Origin: Pseudarthrobacter oxydans
GTDB lineage: Bacteria; Actinomycetota; Actinomycetes; Actinomycetales; Micrococcaceae
Direction: 5' to 3'
Length of the DNA: 43,928 bases
Assembly (NCBI RefSeq): GCF_013314975.1
Contig: NZ_JABTYH010000037.1
Location: forward strand, 1-43,928
Shown here: positions 8,385 to 16,976 of the stretch, piece by piece
How positions within the stretch are numbered: the first letter of the stretch is position 1
How the letters are laid out: every line of letters begins with the position of its first letter
Translations under genes and position numbers: made by a program
The notes under the pieces: generated by a model
Seen by the model: only the letters and a program-made list of their open reading frames with translations
Told to the model about the DNA's origin: nothing
The model's database searches: none

Positions 8385-10141
8385 TACTTGTTCTCCTTCG
8401 CTGAGGACTTCGAGGAACCCGCGAGCTGTTCCTGCTTCTCCGCCAGGCGGCGTTCGGCGATGGTCATTCTGCGTTCCGCCTCGGCGGCCGCACCGGCGTT
8501 CTTGGTCCGGACCGCGGCGGGCTTGTCTGCCGGGGTCCGGACGCGGCCGGCACCGCGGTACAGCGGAACGGCTCCGAGCCGCTTCGGATCAAGGCCGGAC
8601 AGCCGGTGGCCCTCACCGAAGAACCGGGTGCGCGCCAGCATCTGCAGCGTCGGGTGCGTGAACATGAACACCACAATGAGGTCGGCAATGGCGGTCAGGC
8701 CCAGCGTGAACGCAAATCCGCGGACGTTGCCCACGGCCACAAAATAGAGAACCAGCGCGGCAAGCAGGTTGACGGCCTTGGACGCCAGCACGGTGCGCTT
8801 GGCCCGCTTCCAGCCGTTTTCGACGGCGGAGACCAGGCCGCGGCCCTCACGGAGCTCGTCCCGGATCCGCTCGAAGTAGACGATAAAGGAGTCCGCTGTC
8901 TGGCCGATTGCCACGATGAGGCCCGCCACGCCGGCCAGGGACAACCGGTAGTTTTCCGTCCAGCCCAGGATGGCGATGGCGAGGTACGTCAGGATGCCGG
9001 CGACCACCAGTGACGCGATGGTCACGAAACCGAGCGCCCGGTACTGGAACAGCGAGTACACCACCACCAGCAGGAGGCCGATGATGCCCGCCAGGAGGCC
9101 CATGCGCAGCTGTTCACCGCCGAGGGTGGCCGAAATCTGCTGCTCGCTCTGGATCTCGAAGCTGATGGGCAGGGCACCGAAGCGGAGCTGGTCGGACAGG
9201 GCCTTGGCGCTTTGCTCGGTGAACCCGCCGGTGATCTGCGGGCGGCCGTCGGTGATGACGGCGAGGGAGCGGGGCGCGGAAATGACCTGGTCATCCAGCA
9301 CAATGGCGAACTGGGCCTTCGGATCGTTGCCCGCGTCGCCGCCGGCGGCAACGTAGAACTGGTTCAGGCGTTCGGTGACCTCTTTGAACCTTGCCGTGCC
9401 TTCATCGTCGAACTGGATGTTGACTGCCCAGTCATTGGTAACGGCACCCTGTGCGCCCTGCTGGAGCTGGAAGGAGGACGTGACAATGTTGCTGCCCTTC
9501 ACCTCCACGGGACCAAGGATGTACTTGATCGCAGGGTTCGTGTCGGAAGCGGGCTCGCAGGTCACCAGCGGCTTGGCCGGATCGGAGCGTTCCCGCTTGT
9601 CCTGGGCCGGGTTGTCGCAGTCCAGGGTCTCAAACTCGCGGTAGATCTCCGGAGTGATCCAGTTGATGTCGCTGCTGTTGGCGGGTTCCGCCGTCGGCTT
9701 GGGCAGCTGGTCTTCAGGCGCCCGCTGCTCTTCCGGGACGGGAGCGCCGGCACCGGCGAGCAGCACCGGCCGGAAGTTCATGTCGGCGGAGGCCTGGATC
9801 AGGTCGCGCGTCTGGCTGGAGGGGGTGCCGGGAAGGCTGACCACCACATTGCGACCGGACTGGGTGCTGATCTCTGCTTCGGCAACACCCGAACCGTCAA
9901 CGCGCTGGCGGATGATCGCCACGGCCTGGTTCAGCTGTTCCTCGTTGATGTCCGAACCGCCCTCGACCTTCGGCGCCAGGATCATCTGGGTGCCGCCTTC
10001 GAGGTCGAGCGCCAGCTTGGGCGCCCAGCTTGCCTGCCCGGCAAGGGTGCCGCCGGCCAGGACGGCAGTGAGTGTGGCGAGGAGTACACCGAGCCAGACC
10101 AGGACCCTGAGGCCTGGTTTCTTGGGGCCAGTTCGTGCCAT
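8384..10141 (-). CDS. secD: protein translocase subunit SecD
   Basis: Partner of SecF in the accessory Sec translocon complex. The 585-residue protein has an N-terminal helix (about 12-33), then LALDLEGGTQMIL, the SecD D-L-x-GG motif. A large extracytoplasmic P1 domain of about 300 residues follows, with a Pro/Glu/Ala-rich insertion around 125-155. Five membrane helices follow between about 375 and 520, including the conserved GLIVAIGQTADSFIVYFERI segment. The long charged tail after about 530 is cytoplasmic. The ATG start has a GAGAAAG ribosome site. The gap to yajC is 100 bp, and the three genes probably form one transcript. Confidence 0.98.
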   Translation of the reverse strand: MARTGPKKPGLRVLVWLGVLLATLTAVLAGGTLAGQASWAPKLALDLEGGTQMILAPKVEGGSDINEEQLNQAVAIIRQRVDGSGVAEAEISTQSGRNVVVSLPGTPSSQTRDLIQASADMNFRPVLLAGAGAPVPEEQRAPEDQLPKPTAEPANSSDINWITPEIYREFETLDCDNPAQDKRERSDPAKPLVTCEPASDTNPAIKYILGPVEVKGSNIVTSSFQLQQGAQGAVTNDWAVNIQFDDEGTARFKEVTERLNQFYVAAGGDAGNDPKAQFAIVLDDQVISAPRSLAVITDGRPQITGGFTEQSAKALSDQLRFGALPISFEIQSEQQISATLGGEQLRMGLLAGIIGLLLVVVYSLFQYRALGFVTIASLVVAGILTYLAIAILGWTENYRLSLAGVAGLIVAIGQTADSFIVYFERIRDELREGRGLVSAVENGWKRAKRTVLASKAVNLLAALVLYFVAVGNVRGFAFTLGLTAIADLIVVFMFTHPTLQMLARTRFFGEGHRLSGLDPKRLGAVPLYRGAGRVRTPADKPAAVRTKNAGAAAEAERRMTIAERRLAEKQEQLAGSSKSSAKENK

Positions 10142-10241
10142 TGTCGATCTTTCTCTTATTCACGGAGGAACCGCCGGTGCCTGCTGACGCTTGCACCGGC
10201 GGTGGTCCGCAGCGGTAGAGGTGTTGTGGAAGCAGCGGGGA

Positions 10242-10736
10242 CTAGTTGTCCTTCTTGCCCTCGTCATTGAGGCGCTTCAGGGTTTCGTCCGGGGTCTCGG
10301 CTGCAGCGGGGGTGTTTCCGTTGTCCGCGGCCGTCAGGGAAGAGGCATCATCCGGCACCTCAGTCGCAGCGGGTACCCCTGCTGCGGGTTCGATGATCTT
10401 GGTGACAGCCTGGCGGTGCACGGTGGCCAGGTTGCCCGGGGAGAGTTCCAGGGTGACCTTGTTTTCCTCGTCGTCGATGTCGACGATGCGGCCGAACAGG
10501 CCAAAGCTGGTCATGACCTCAACGCCGGGGGCGAACTGCGACTGAAGCGTTGCCTGCTGCTGCTGGGTCTTCTTGTTGCGGCGGAACATCATGAAGATGA
10601 AGATGCCGAGCATCACGAACAGCAGGATCGACATGATGTCGATGCCGCCGCCGGGCTGGGTAGTGGTGGTCTGGGCAGTGATGTGTCCGAACACGGGGAA
10701 GTTCCATTCTGTACGTGCATTGAGCTGTACTTGCAT
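10242..10736 (-). CDS. yajC: preprotein translocase subunit YajC
   Basis: Small single-pass membrane protein that associates with SecDF. The core is the helix MSILLFVMLGIFIFMMF followed by RRNKKTQQQQ and a cytoplasmic domain that includes VEVMTSFGLFGRIVDID. The C-terminal tail is acidic and Ala/Pro-rich. The start is uncertain. ATG at 10736 gives 164 residues, but neither it, the GTG at 10694, nor the upstream ATG at 10799 has a good ribosome site. The 10799 start would put a 21-residue basic segment in front. It is the first gene of yajC-secD-secF and lies 125-185 bp downstream of ruvB, depending on the start. Confidence 0.92.
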   Translation of the reverse strand: MQVQLNARTEWNFPVFGHITAQTTTTQPGGGIDIMSILLFVMLGIFIFMMFRRNKKTQQQQATLQSQFAPGVEVMTSFGLFGRIVDIDDEENKVTLELSPGNLATVHRQAVTKIIEPAAGVPAATEVPDDASSLTAADNGNTPAAAETPDETLKRLNDEGKKDN

Positions 10737-10799
10737 TGAGCCGGTTGACAGCGCCGTCCGCTTTGAACGAGTGGCCTGGCGAAGCTGCTTGCCATCCAT

Positions 10800-10828
10800 C
10801 CGCGGGCTGCCGGTGGTGCTGCCCGCGG
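10800..10828 (-). promoter_or_regulatory. hairpin in the yajC leader
   Basis: The arms CCGCGGGC (10800-10807) and GCCCGCGG (10821-10828) form a perfect 8-bp stem with a 13-nt loop. The hairpin lies between a possible -10 (TAGACT, minus strand, 10866-10861) and the yajC start region. It directly abuts the ATG at 10799, which would be hard to use if the hairpin forms. A role in controlling yajC-secD-secF is inferred. Confidence 0.35.
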
Positions 10829-10922
10829 GAACAAAGACCCGAACGTGCCGAGCGTCATACCAGTCTAAAGGGAAAAGCTGAACGGAGCCTGCTATTGGCT
10901 TTAGGGGCCAGTCAGCCCGGGC

Positions 10923-11978
10923 TCAGGCGTCCTCTTCAGCCGGTTCAAACAGGTCCAGTTGCTCCTGGGCAAAGACACCCGACGGAATGGCATAGCCGAG
11001 GTGGGTCCAGGCCGGAGCCATGGCAATCCGGCCACGCGGGGTGCGGCCCAGCAGTCCCTCCCTGACCAGGAACGGCTCCGCCACGGTTTCCACGGTTTCG
11101 GTCTCCTCACCGACGGCGATGGCGAGCGTGGAGAGCCCCACCGGCCCGCCGCCGAACTTGGTGATCAGGGCTTCGAGGACTGCGCGGTCAAGGCGGTCCA
11201 GGCCTTTCTTGTCCACCTCATACATGTCCAGCGCGGCGGACGCCGCCCGGGCGTCGATCTGGTCGATTCCATGAACCAGGGCCCAGTCCCGGACACGCCG
11301 CAGCAGCCGGTTGGCAATACGGGGAGTGCCGCGGGAGCGCCCCGCGATTTCGGAGAACCCTGCCGAGTTGACCTTGAGGTCCAGCAGGCCGGCGGAGCGG
11401 CGCAGCACAAGTTCCAGCTCCGGCACGGAGTAGAACTCGAGGTGGCCGGTAAACCCGAACCTGTCCCGGAGGGGTCCCGGCAGCAGGCCCGCGCGGGTGG
11501 TGGCGCCCACCAGGGTGAAAGGCGGCAGCTCGAGCGGGATTGCGGTGGCACCTGCGCCCTTGCCCACCACGATGTCCACCCGGAAATCCTCCATGGCCAT
11601 GTACAGCATCTCTTCGGCCGGCCTGGACATCCGGTGGATTTCGTCAAGGAACAGGACTTCGCCCTCGGAAAGGGAGGAAAGGATGGCAGCGAGGTCCCCC
11701 GCGTGCTGGATGGCAGGGCCGCTGCTGATCCGCAGGGGCGCGTTCATTTCGGACGCAACGATCATGGCGAGGGTTGTCTTGCCCAGACCCGGCGGGCCGG
11801 AGAAGAGTACGTGGTCCGCGCTGCGCCCGCGCATCCGGGAAGCCTGGAGCACCAGGGACAGCTGTTTCCGCACCCGGTGCTGGCCGACGAAGTCGTCCAG
11901 GTTCTTGGGCCGGAGGGCCGCCTCGATGGCCCGTTCCTCAGGCTCCTCCCCCGCGGCCACCAGTGACGGTTCAGCCAC
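10923..11978 (-). CDS. ruvB: Holliday junction branch migration helicase RuvB
   Basis: AAA+ motor that moves Holliday junctions together with RuvA. The 351-residue protein shows Walker A GPPGLGKTTLA, Walker B LFLDEIHR, the sensor segment GATTRAG and the arginine-finger region LRDRFGFTGHLEFY. A C-terminal winged helix follows, with FLVREGLLGRTPRGR. The GTG start lies inside the end of ruvA (8-bp overlap), so the two are probably translationally coupled. It is the last gene of ruvC-ruvA-ruvB. No SOS box was found in front of this operon. Confidence 0.98.
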   Translation of the reverse strand: MAEPSLVAAGEEPEERAIEAALRPKNLDDFVGQHRVRKQLSLVLQASRMRGRSADHVLFSGPPGLGKTTLAMIVASEMNAPLRISSGPAIQHAGDLAAILSSLSEGEVLFLDEIHRMSRPAEEMLYMAMEDFRVDIVVGKGAGATAIPLELPPFTLVGATTRAGLLPGPLRDRFGFTGHLEFYSVPELELVLRRSAGLLDLKVNSAGFSEIAGRSRGTPRIANRLLRRVRDWALVHGIDQIDARAASAALDMYEVDKKGLDRLDRAVLEALITKFGGGPVGLSTLAIAVGEETETVETVAEPFLVREGLLGRTPRGRIAMAPAWTHLGYAIPSGVFAQEQLDLFEPAEEDA

Positions 11979-12615
11979 GGCTGCCTACGCGGTTGCCGGC
12001 CCGGGCTCCGTCCTGCCCCAGCCACCGGAGCGTGGTCCGCAGGATCTCCGGCACATTGCCGCGGAACGAGACCTCGGGATCATCTGCCAGTGCTTTGTCG
12101 ATGCTGGAGGAAGCGTCCTTTTCGGACCAGCCGAGGCTCGTCATGGCGGCCACCACCTGCGGTTTCCAGGCGGCCTCGGCCGGAGTGGACGCCGCGGCCG
12201 TGCCCGCCGTGCCGTGCGGAACCAGCTTTCCTGCCAACTCCAGCACGATCCGCCCTGCGACTTTGGGACCGATGCCGGGAACTTTGGTGAACGTCTTGCT
12301 GTCCCCGGTGTGCGCGGCCACGCGGATCGCCTCCGGTTCGTGGACCGCCAGGACTGCCAGCGCCAGGCGCGGCCCTACCCCGCTCACACTGAGGAGGACA
12401 TCGAAAACCTCCCGTTCGTCGTCGGACGCGAAGCCAAAGAGCGTGAGCGAATCCTCCCGGACGATCAGGGACGTGAAAAGCTGGCCTTCCTCGCCGGTGC
12501 GCAGCCTGCTGAGGGTCTGGGGCGTGGCGTTGACGCTCATGCCCGCCCCGTTAAGGTCAATCACGGCAGTGGAAAGACCCACATGCGCTACCGTTCCGCG
12601 AAGGAAACTGATCAA
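11971..12615 (-). CDS. ruvA: Holliday junction branch migration protein RuvA
   Basis: Binds four-way DNA junctions and recruits RuvB. The 214-residue protein begins with an OB-fold domain (MISFLRGTVAHVG). Two helix-hairpin-helix motifs follow (VSGVGPRLALAVL and VPGIGPKVAGRIVLEL), then a C-terminal RuvB-contacting domain (VVAAMTSLGWSEKDA). The TTG start is supported by AGGAG about 8 nt upstream. It follows ruvC by 90 bp. Confidence 0.97.
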   Translation of the reverse strand: MISFLRGTVAHVGLSTAVIDLNGAGMSVNATPQTLSRLRTGEEGQLFTSLIVREDSLTLFGFASDDEREVFDVLLSVSGVGPRLALAVLAVHEPEAIRVAAHTGDSKTFTKVPGIGPKVAGRIVLELAGKLVPHGTAGTAAASTPAEAAWKPQVVAAMTSLGWSEKDASSSIDKALADDPEVSFRGNVPEILRTTLRWLGQDGARAGNRVGSRG

Positions 12616-12705
12616 GGCCTGGCTCCTGGTGTCTTGCCGGGCTCCAGGGAGCAGGACCGGCTATCCGAACATATCTACGAATACCCTAGCAAGCCGGCAG
12701 GACAT

Positions 12706-13284
12706 TCACCGGGCGCGGCGCGCCTTTGCTTCGGCTTCCGCCCATGCCCGCTGGGCCGGGGTCAGGGAAGAGCTGCCAGGGCCGGTAGTGGCGACGGCCG
12801 CCCCGCTCCCGGCCCGCCAGGCGTGGGTAATGGCCAGCGCCAGGGCGTCTGCGGCGTCCGCAGGCCGCGGCGGTGCATCCAGTCGCAGGATCTTGGTGAC
12901 GAGCTTGGTCACCGCGTCCTTGTTCGAGGACCCGCTGCCGGTGACTGCGGCCTTGACTTCCGACGGCGTGTGCAGCGCCACCGGGATCCCCCGCCGGGCC
13001 GCTGCGGCGATTACCACCCCGGATGCCTGGGCCACGCCCATCACGGTACTGACGTTGAGCTGGGAAAAGACCCGCTCGACCGCGAGGACGTGCGGCTCGT
13101 GGCGGTCAAGCCATTCGTCGATGGCGAGGGCGATCACCAGGAGCCGCTGGTCCAGGCTGTCCTCGGGCGACGTTCCCACCACACCATAGGCAACCATGGT
13201 GGCCTGCCTGTTCCGCTCGACGTCGACAACGCCGATCCCGCAACGGGTCAGTCCGGGATCCACGCCCAGGACGCGCAGCGTCAC
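12706..13284 (-). CDS. ruvC: crossover junction endodeoxyribonuclease RuvC
   Basis: Holliday junction resolvase. The product from GTG at 13284 is 192 residues and begins VTLRVLGVDPG, placing the first catalytic Asp near residue 8. Other active-site segments are VERVF (Glu) and DAADALALAITH (Asp) near residue 145. The Ala-rich basic C-terminal tail is typical of actinobacteria. The reading frame stays open a further 41 codons upstream, but that stretch is Thr/Ser-rich, unlike RuvC, and reads antisense-frame through the end of yebC. The gene lies 31 bp after yebC. Confidence 0.96.
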   Translation of the reverse strand: MTLRVLGVDPGLTRCGIGVVDVERNRQATMVAYGVVGTSPEDSLDQRLLVIALAIDEWLDRHEPHVLAVERVFSQLNVSTVMGVAQASGVVIAAAARRGIPVALHTPSEVKAAVTGSGSSNKDAVTKLVTKILRLDAPPRPADAADALALAITHAWRAGSGAAVATTGPGSSSLTPAQRAWAEAEAKARRAR

Positions 13285-13315
13285 AGGTGCAAGCGCCCGG
13301 CAGGCAGGCGGAGCG

Positions 13316-14071
13316 TCACTCAGAGTCCAGGGCGGCCTGGACGTCGTCGCTGAGGTCGGCGTTGCTGTAGACGTTCTGGACGTCGTCGAGGTCCTCAAGG
13401 GCGTCAACGAGCTTCATGAACTTCTTTGCGGCTTCCAGGTCCAGCGGCACTTCCATGGACGGAACGAATTCCGCCTCGTCGGTGTCGTACTCGATGCCTG
13501 CGTCCTTCAGGGCGTCACGGACGGCCTGGAGGTCCTTGGGGTCCGAGTGGATCTCAAAGGTGTCGCCGTTGTCCTTGACTTCCTCGGCACCGGCGTCCAG
13601 GACAGCCATCAGGACGTCGTCCTCGGTCAGGTCCTTCTTGGGCAGGGTCACCACACCCTTGCGGCTGAACAGGTAGCTCACCGAACCGGGATCGGCGATG
13701 GTGCCGCCGTTGCGGGAAATGGCAAGGCGCACCTCCGAGGCAGCGCGGTTCTTGTTGTCCGTAAGGCACTCGATGAGCAGCGCTGAACCCTGCGGGCCGC
13801 GGCATTCGTACATGATCTCGGTGTAGTCGACCACTTCACCGGTGAGCCCGGCGCCGCGCTTGATGGCACGGTCGATGTTGTCTGCCGGGACGGAGGTCTT
13901 CTTGGCCTTGGTGACGGCGAGCTCCAGGCCCGGGTTGCCCTGCAGGTCCGGTCCGCCCATGCGCGCAGCAACTTCGATGTTCTTGATCAGCTTGGCAAAC
14001 GACTTGGCGCGGCGGCTGTCGAGGATGGCCTTCTTGTGCTTGGTCGTTGCCCATTTGGAGTGGCCTGACAT
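13316..14071 (-). CDS. YebC/PmpR family DNA-binding regulatory protein
   Basis: Cytoplasmic protein of the TACO1/YebC family, described as a transcriptional regulator and more recently tied to translation of proline-rich stretches. The 251-residue product begins with the family hallmark MSGHSKWATTKHKKA and has the conserved block NIDRAIKRGAG near residue 85. It ends with an acidic tail. The ATG has GAGGAGA about 9 nt upstream. It starts 3 bp after the pdxT stop and precedes ruvC, an order conserved across many bacteria. Confidence 0.97.
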   Translation of the reverse strand: MSGHSKWATTKHKKAILDSRRAKSFAKLIKNIEVAARMGGPDLQGNPGLELAVTKAKKTSVPADNIDRAIKRGAGLTGEVVDYTEIMYECRGPQGSALLIECLTDNKNRAASEVRLAISRNGGTIADPGSVSYLFSRKGVVTLPKKDLTEDDVLMAVLDAGAEEVKDNGDTFEIHSDPKDLQAVRDALKDAGIEYDTDEAEFVPSMEVPLDLEAAKKFMKLVDALEDLDDVQNVYSNADLSDDVQAALDSE

Positions 14072-14074
14072 GCT

Positions 14075-14785
14075 TTACGCTTCTCCTCTGATCATGCGGA
14101 TAAAAAGTTCGTGTACGCGTTTCTCCCCAGTCACTTCCGGGTGGAAGGAGGTGGCCAGCAGGTGGCCGGAACGCACTGCAACAATTCTAGCCGTCCCCGG
14201 CAGCGGTGCGGCGTGGGACGCGTGCTCCGGGTCGGCGGGCTCAACCTGGGCGAGGACTTCGACGCCGGGACCAACGCGTTCCACCCACGGCCCGCGGATG
14301 AAGACGGCGTGGACAGGTGCAACACCGGAGGCGGTGGCGCTGAAGTCCAGTCCCTTGAAGTCAAGGTCTGTTTCAAAGGACTCGCGCTGCCGGCCGAAGG
14401 CGTTGCGGCGGACGGTGATATCCAGTCCCCCGAAGGTCTGCTGCGGAGCCCCGGAGAGGTCCGTCGCGGGATCGGCGATGTCGTTGGCAAGCAGGATCAT
14501 CCCTGCGCATGAGCCGTAGACCGGCAGGCCCTCGGCGATGCGCTCCCGCAGCGGTCCGGCCAGTTCAAAGGCCCGTGCAAGTTTGTCGATGGCGGTGGAT
14601 TCCCCGCCGGGGATGATGAGCCCGTCCAGGCCGTCGAGTTCCTTGGGCCGGCGGATGCCCACGGCCTCGGCACCGGCGGCTTCGATGGCCCGCAGGTGCT
14701 CGCGGAAATCGCCCTGGAGCGCCAGCACGCCGATCCGAAGGCCTGAACCCGGGCGCGCGGAAGCAGCCGAAAGGGAATTTGTCAT
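14075..14785 (-). CDS. pdxT: pyridoxal 5'-phosphate synthase glutaminase subunit PdxT
   Basis: Releases ammonia from glutamine and passes it to PdxS for pyridoxal phosphate synthesis. The 236-residue protein shows IGVLALQGDFREH at the N-terminus, GGESTAI (oxyanion region), the nucleophile elbow VYGSCAGMILLA and the His/Glu pair in SFHPEVTGE. Residues 1-16 are a short polar extension. TATGCT on the minus strand lies exactly 6 nt before the ATG, so the mRNA is probably leaderless; GGATGG is only a weak ribosome site. Its partner pdxS is about 5.8 kb away on the same strand, separated by four genes on both strands. pdxT probably leads a transcript with yebC and ruvCAB. Confidence 0.97.
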   Translation of the reverse strand: MTNSLSAASARPGSGLRIGVLALQGDFREHLRAIEAAGAEAVGIRRPKELDGLDGLIIPGGESTAIDKLARAFELAGPLRERIAEGLPVYGSCAGMILLANDIADPATDLSGAPQQTFGGLDITVRRNAFGRQRESFETDLDFKGLDFSATASGVAPVHAVFIRGPWVERVGPGVEVLAQVEPADPEHASHAAPLPGTARIVAVRSGHLLATSFHPEVTGEKRVHELFIRMIRGEA

Positions 14786-14791
14786 CCATCC

Positions 14792-14797
14792 AGCATA
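14792..14797 (-). promoter_or_regulatory. -10 element for a leaderless pdxT transcript
   Basis: The minus strand reads TATGCT, followed by 6 nt and then the pdxT ATG. This spacing puts the transcription start at the A of the start codon. Confidence 0.5.
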
Positions 14798-14862
14798 CGG
14801 GTTCGCCCTCCGCGGGCTCCGGCAGTGGCGGTGTCCGCGGCAGTTGCATGCCGTTGCTGGGA

Positions 14863-14868
14863 TATATT
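14863..14868 (+). promoter_or_regulatory. -10 element for a leaderless murT transcript
   Basis: TATATT is followed by CAAAAC and then the murT ATG at 14875, so transcription should begin at the start codon. TTGCAT at 14844-14849 is only 13 bp upstream, too close for a standard -35. Confidence 0.6.
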
Positions 14869-14874
14869 CAAAAC

Positions 14875-16167
14875 ATGCTCTACTTCAGTGTTCCGCTCGG
14901 CAAACTGGTCCGCCGGGTATCCCGGCTTCGGGGTGGCGGCTCCGCCCTGCCCGGTCTGGTGGTTGAAAAAATCGACCCGGGCTTTATGCGGCGGACACTC
15001 AGCACCCTCCCTCACGGCGTCGCGGTGGTCAGCGGCACCAACGGCAAAACCACCACCACCAAAATGGTGGTGGAACTGCTGGAAAGCCAGGGCTTGAAGG
15101 TCTTTACCAACCGCACTGGGAGCAACTTCACCCGCGGCGTGGCTGCCGCCCTGCTCGGCGAGGTGGACTGGCGCGGCCGGCTGGATGCGGACGTCGCGGT
15201 GCTTGAACTGGACGAGGCCCACGCCGTGCACTTCGTCAACAGCGTTCCCCCGCGCTACTGCCTCCTGCTGAACGTCCTCCGCGACCAGCTCGACCGTTTC
15301 GGCGAAATCGACAAGACAGCCCAGCTCCTCCAGCACATCGCGGCGAAAACCACCGGAACGGTGGTGCTGAACCGCGAAGACCCCAGGGTTGCCCGGATTG
15401 CCGAATCGCTCACCGGACAGGACGTCAAATACTTTGGCCTGGACGATTCGCTCCTGAGCACTTTCCCCAACGACGACGACATGCGGACCGCTCCAGGAAG
15501 TCCCGCTCCGGCGGGACTGCCGGAGAAGCCTGCCGCCGACGTCGTACTCCGCAAGGTTGGCGCGGACACCGCTGAGTTTGAGTACGACGGCGCCACGGTC
15601 ACCACGGGCATGAAGCTGCGGGGTGTCTACAACATTTTCAATGCGGCCGCGGCGCTGACGCTGGCGCGCAGCATCTGCGGCAGCGGCGCCGCCACGGCCA
15701 ACCACGACGCCCTCCTCGAGGCGCTGTCCCGTGTGGCTCCCGCATTCGGACGAGGGGAAAGCCTCACCGTTGACGGCCAGCCCCTGGACCTGGTTTTGGT
15801 CAAGAATCCCAGCGGCTTCCGGCTCGGCCTGAAGTCGTTCCCCGCGGGCGGCTACGCCACCATGATCGCCATCAACGACAACTACGCGGACGGCCGGGAC
15901 ATGTCCTGGCTGTGGGACGTGGAATTCGAGTCCCTGCGGGAAGGCGGAGTGGACCAGCTCACCGGCTCACGGGCCTACGACATGGCACTGCGGCTGCAGT
16001 ATGACGACGTGCCCATCGGCAACGTGGAGCCGGACATCACGCCGGCGCTTGCGGCCTTCATCAGGGAGGCCCAGGGAAAGCCCAAGCGTATCTTCTGCAC
16101 ATACACGGCCATGCTGGCGATCCGCCGCGAACTGTCCAAAATCACCACCGTGGAGGTTGTCTCTTGA
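14875..16167 (+). CDS. murT: lipid II isoglutaminyl synthase subunit MurT
   Basis: Mur-ligase-like subunit that, with GatD, amidates D-glutamate to D-isoglutamine in lipid II. The 430-residue protein has the P-loop SGTNGKTTTTK (about 52-62), the central ligase motif LELDEAHAVHF and the C-terminal DUF1727 block INDNYADGRDMSWLWDVEFE. Characterised MurT proteins carry a four-cysteine zinc ribbon in the middle domain. Here the matching stretch (about 195-235) is a Pro/Ala-rich segment without cysteine. The ATG at 14875 was chosen because family similarity begins at once and TATATT lies 6 nt upstream; the 32 extra upstream codons are low-complexity. The stop overlaps the gatD start. Confidence 0.96.
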   Translation: MLYFSVPLGKLVRRVSRLRGGGSALPGLVVEKIDPGFMRRTLSTLPHGVAVVSGTNGKTTTTKMVVELLESQGLKVFTNRTGSNFTRGVAAALLGEVDWRGRLDADVAVLELDEAHAVHFVNSVPPRYCLLLNVLRDQLDRFGEIDKTAQLLQHIAAKTTGTVVLNREDPRVARIAESLTGQDVKYFGLDDSLLSTFPNDDDMRTAPGSPAPAGLPEKPAADVVLRKVGADTAEFEYDGATVTTGMKLRGVYNIFNAAAALTLARSICGSGAATANHDALLEALSRVAPAFGRGESLTVDGQPLDLVLVKNPSGFRLGLKSFPAGGYATMIAINDNYADGRDMSWLWDVEFESLREGGVDQLTGSRAYDMALRLQYDDVPIGNVEPDITPALAAFIREAQGKPKRIFCTYTAMLAIRRELSKITTVEVVS

Positions 16168-16925
16168 GCCAGGCAGGCACGGATTCCGCAACGGAAAACT
16201 CCGCGGGCAAGGGCACCCTGCGGGTGGTGCAGCTGTACCCCCGCGACATGAACATCTACGGCGACTGGGGCAACGCCCTGGTCCTGCAGCAGCGCATCCG
16301 CTGGCATGGCTACACCCCGGAGCTGCTCGAGTACAACGTGGGTGATCCGTTCCCGGACGATGTGGACATCATTGTGGGCGGCGGCGGCCAGGACAGCGGC
16401 CAGCTGGTCATCCAGGACGACCTCCAGGCCCGGGCCGGGGTACTCAAGGACCTTGCCGAGGACGGCGCGCCGATGCTCGTCATCTGCGGGCTGTACCAGC
16501 TCTTCGGGCATTTCTTCAAGACCCGCACCGGCGCCGTCATCCCGGGTATCGGCATCCTCGACGTCGAGACGCACGGCACCGAGGAGAGGCTGATTGGCAA
16601 CGTCAAGGTTGCCACACCGGAGTTCGGGGAAGTGCTCGGCTACGAGAACCACAGCGGGCAGACAACCCTGGGCAGCGGCGTGCGGCCTTTGGGCTCCACT
16701 CCGAAGGGTATGGGCAACAACAGCAGTGACGGCCACGAGGGTGCCCGCTACCGCAACATCGTGGCCAGCTACTTGCACGGCTCGCTCCTGCCCAAGAACC
16801 CGGCCATCGCGGACTTCCTGATCCGCACGGCAGCTGAGCGCAAGTACGGCAGCTTTGTTCCCGGCCACCCCGACGACAGCTACGCGGAACTCGCACGCGA
16901 ACACGCCGCACGCCGACCGCGCTGA
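16164..16925 (+). CDS. gatD: lipid II isoglutaminyl synthase glutaminase subunit GatD
   Basis: Class I glutamine amidotransferase (CobB/CobQ-like) that supplies ammonia to MurT. The 253-residue protein shows the family start LRVVQLYPRDMNIYGDWGN, GGGGQDSGQ, the nucleophile region MLVICGLYQLFG (Cys about 107) and the histidine segment ASYLHGSLLPKNP (about 205). The TTG start overlaps the murT stop (TTGA), with GGAGG 7 nt upstream, so the two subunits are co-translated. The C-terminal tail is basic and short. Amidation at position 2 of the stem peptide is usual in Gram-positive bacteria with Lys-type peptidoglycan. Confidence 0.96.
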   Translation: MSQAGTDSATENSAGKGTLRVVQLYPRDMNIYGDWGNALVLQQRIRWHGYTPELLEYNVGDPFPDDVDIIVGGGGQDSGQLVIQDDLQARAGVLKDLAEDGAPMLVICGLYQLFGHFFKTRTGAVIPGIGILDVETHGTEERLIGNVKVATPEFGEVLGYENHSGQTTLGSGVRPLGSTPKGMGNNSSDGHEGARYRNIVASYLHGSLLPKNPAIADFLIRTAAERKYGSFVPGHPDDSYAELAREHAARRPR

Positions 16926-16930
16926 CCACA

Positions 16931-16972
16931 CCGGCAAGCAGGGTTCCCGGGCGGGGCACATGCCCCCGCCGG
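16931..16972. terminator. possible terminator between convergent gatD and capA
   Basis: The 51-bp gap between the two stop codons holds nested inverted repeats: CCGGC (16931-16935) with GCCGG (16968-16972), and a GC-rich inner stem around GGCGGGGCA and TGCCCCCGCC with one bulge. There is no T-run. It may end both transcripts. Confidence 0.4.
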
Positions 16973-16976
16973 CAGG

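Noticed and set aside
11497..13353. Plus-strand open frame of 618 codons across ruvB, ruvA and ruvC
   Set aside because: Antisense to three certain genes; the translation is Arg/Ser-rich without domains.
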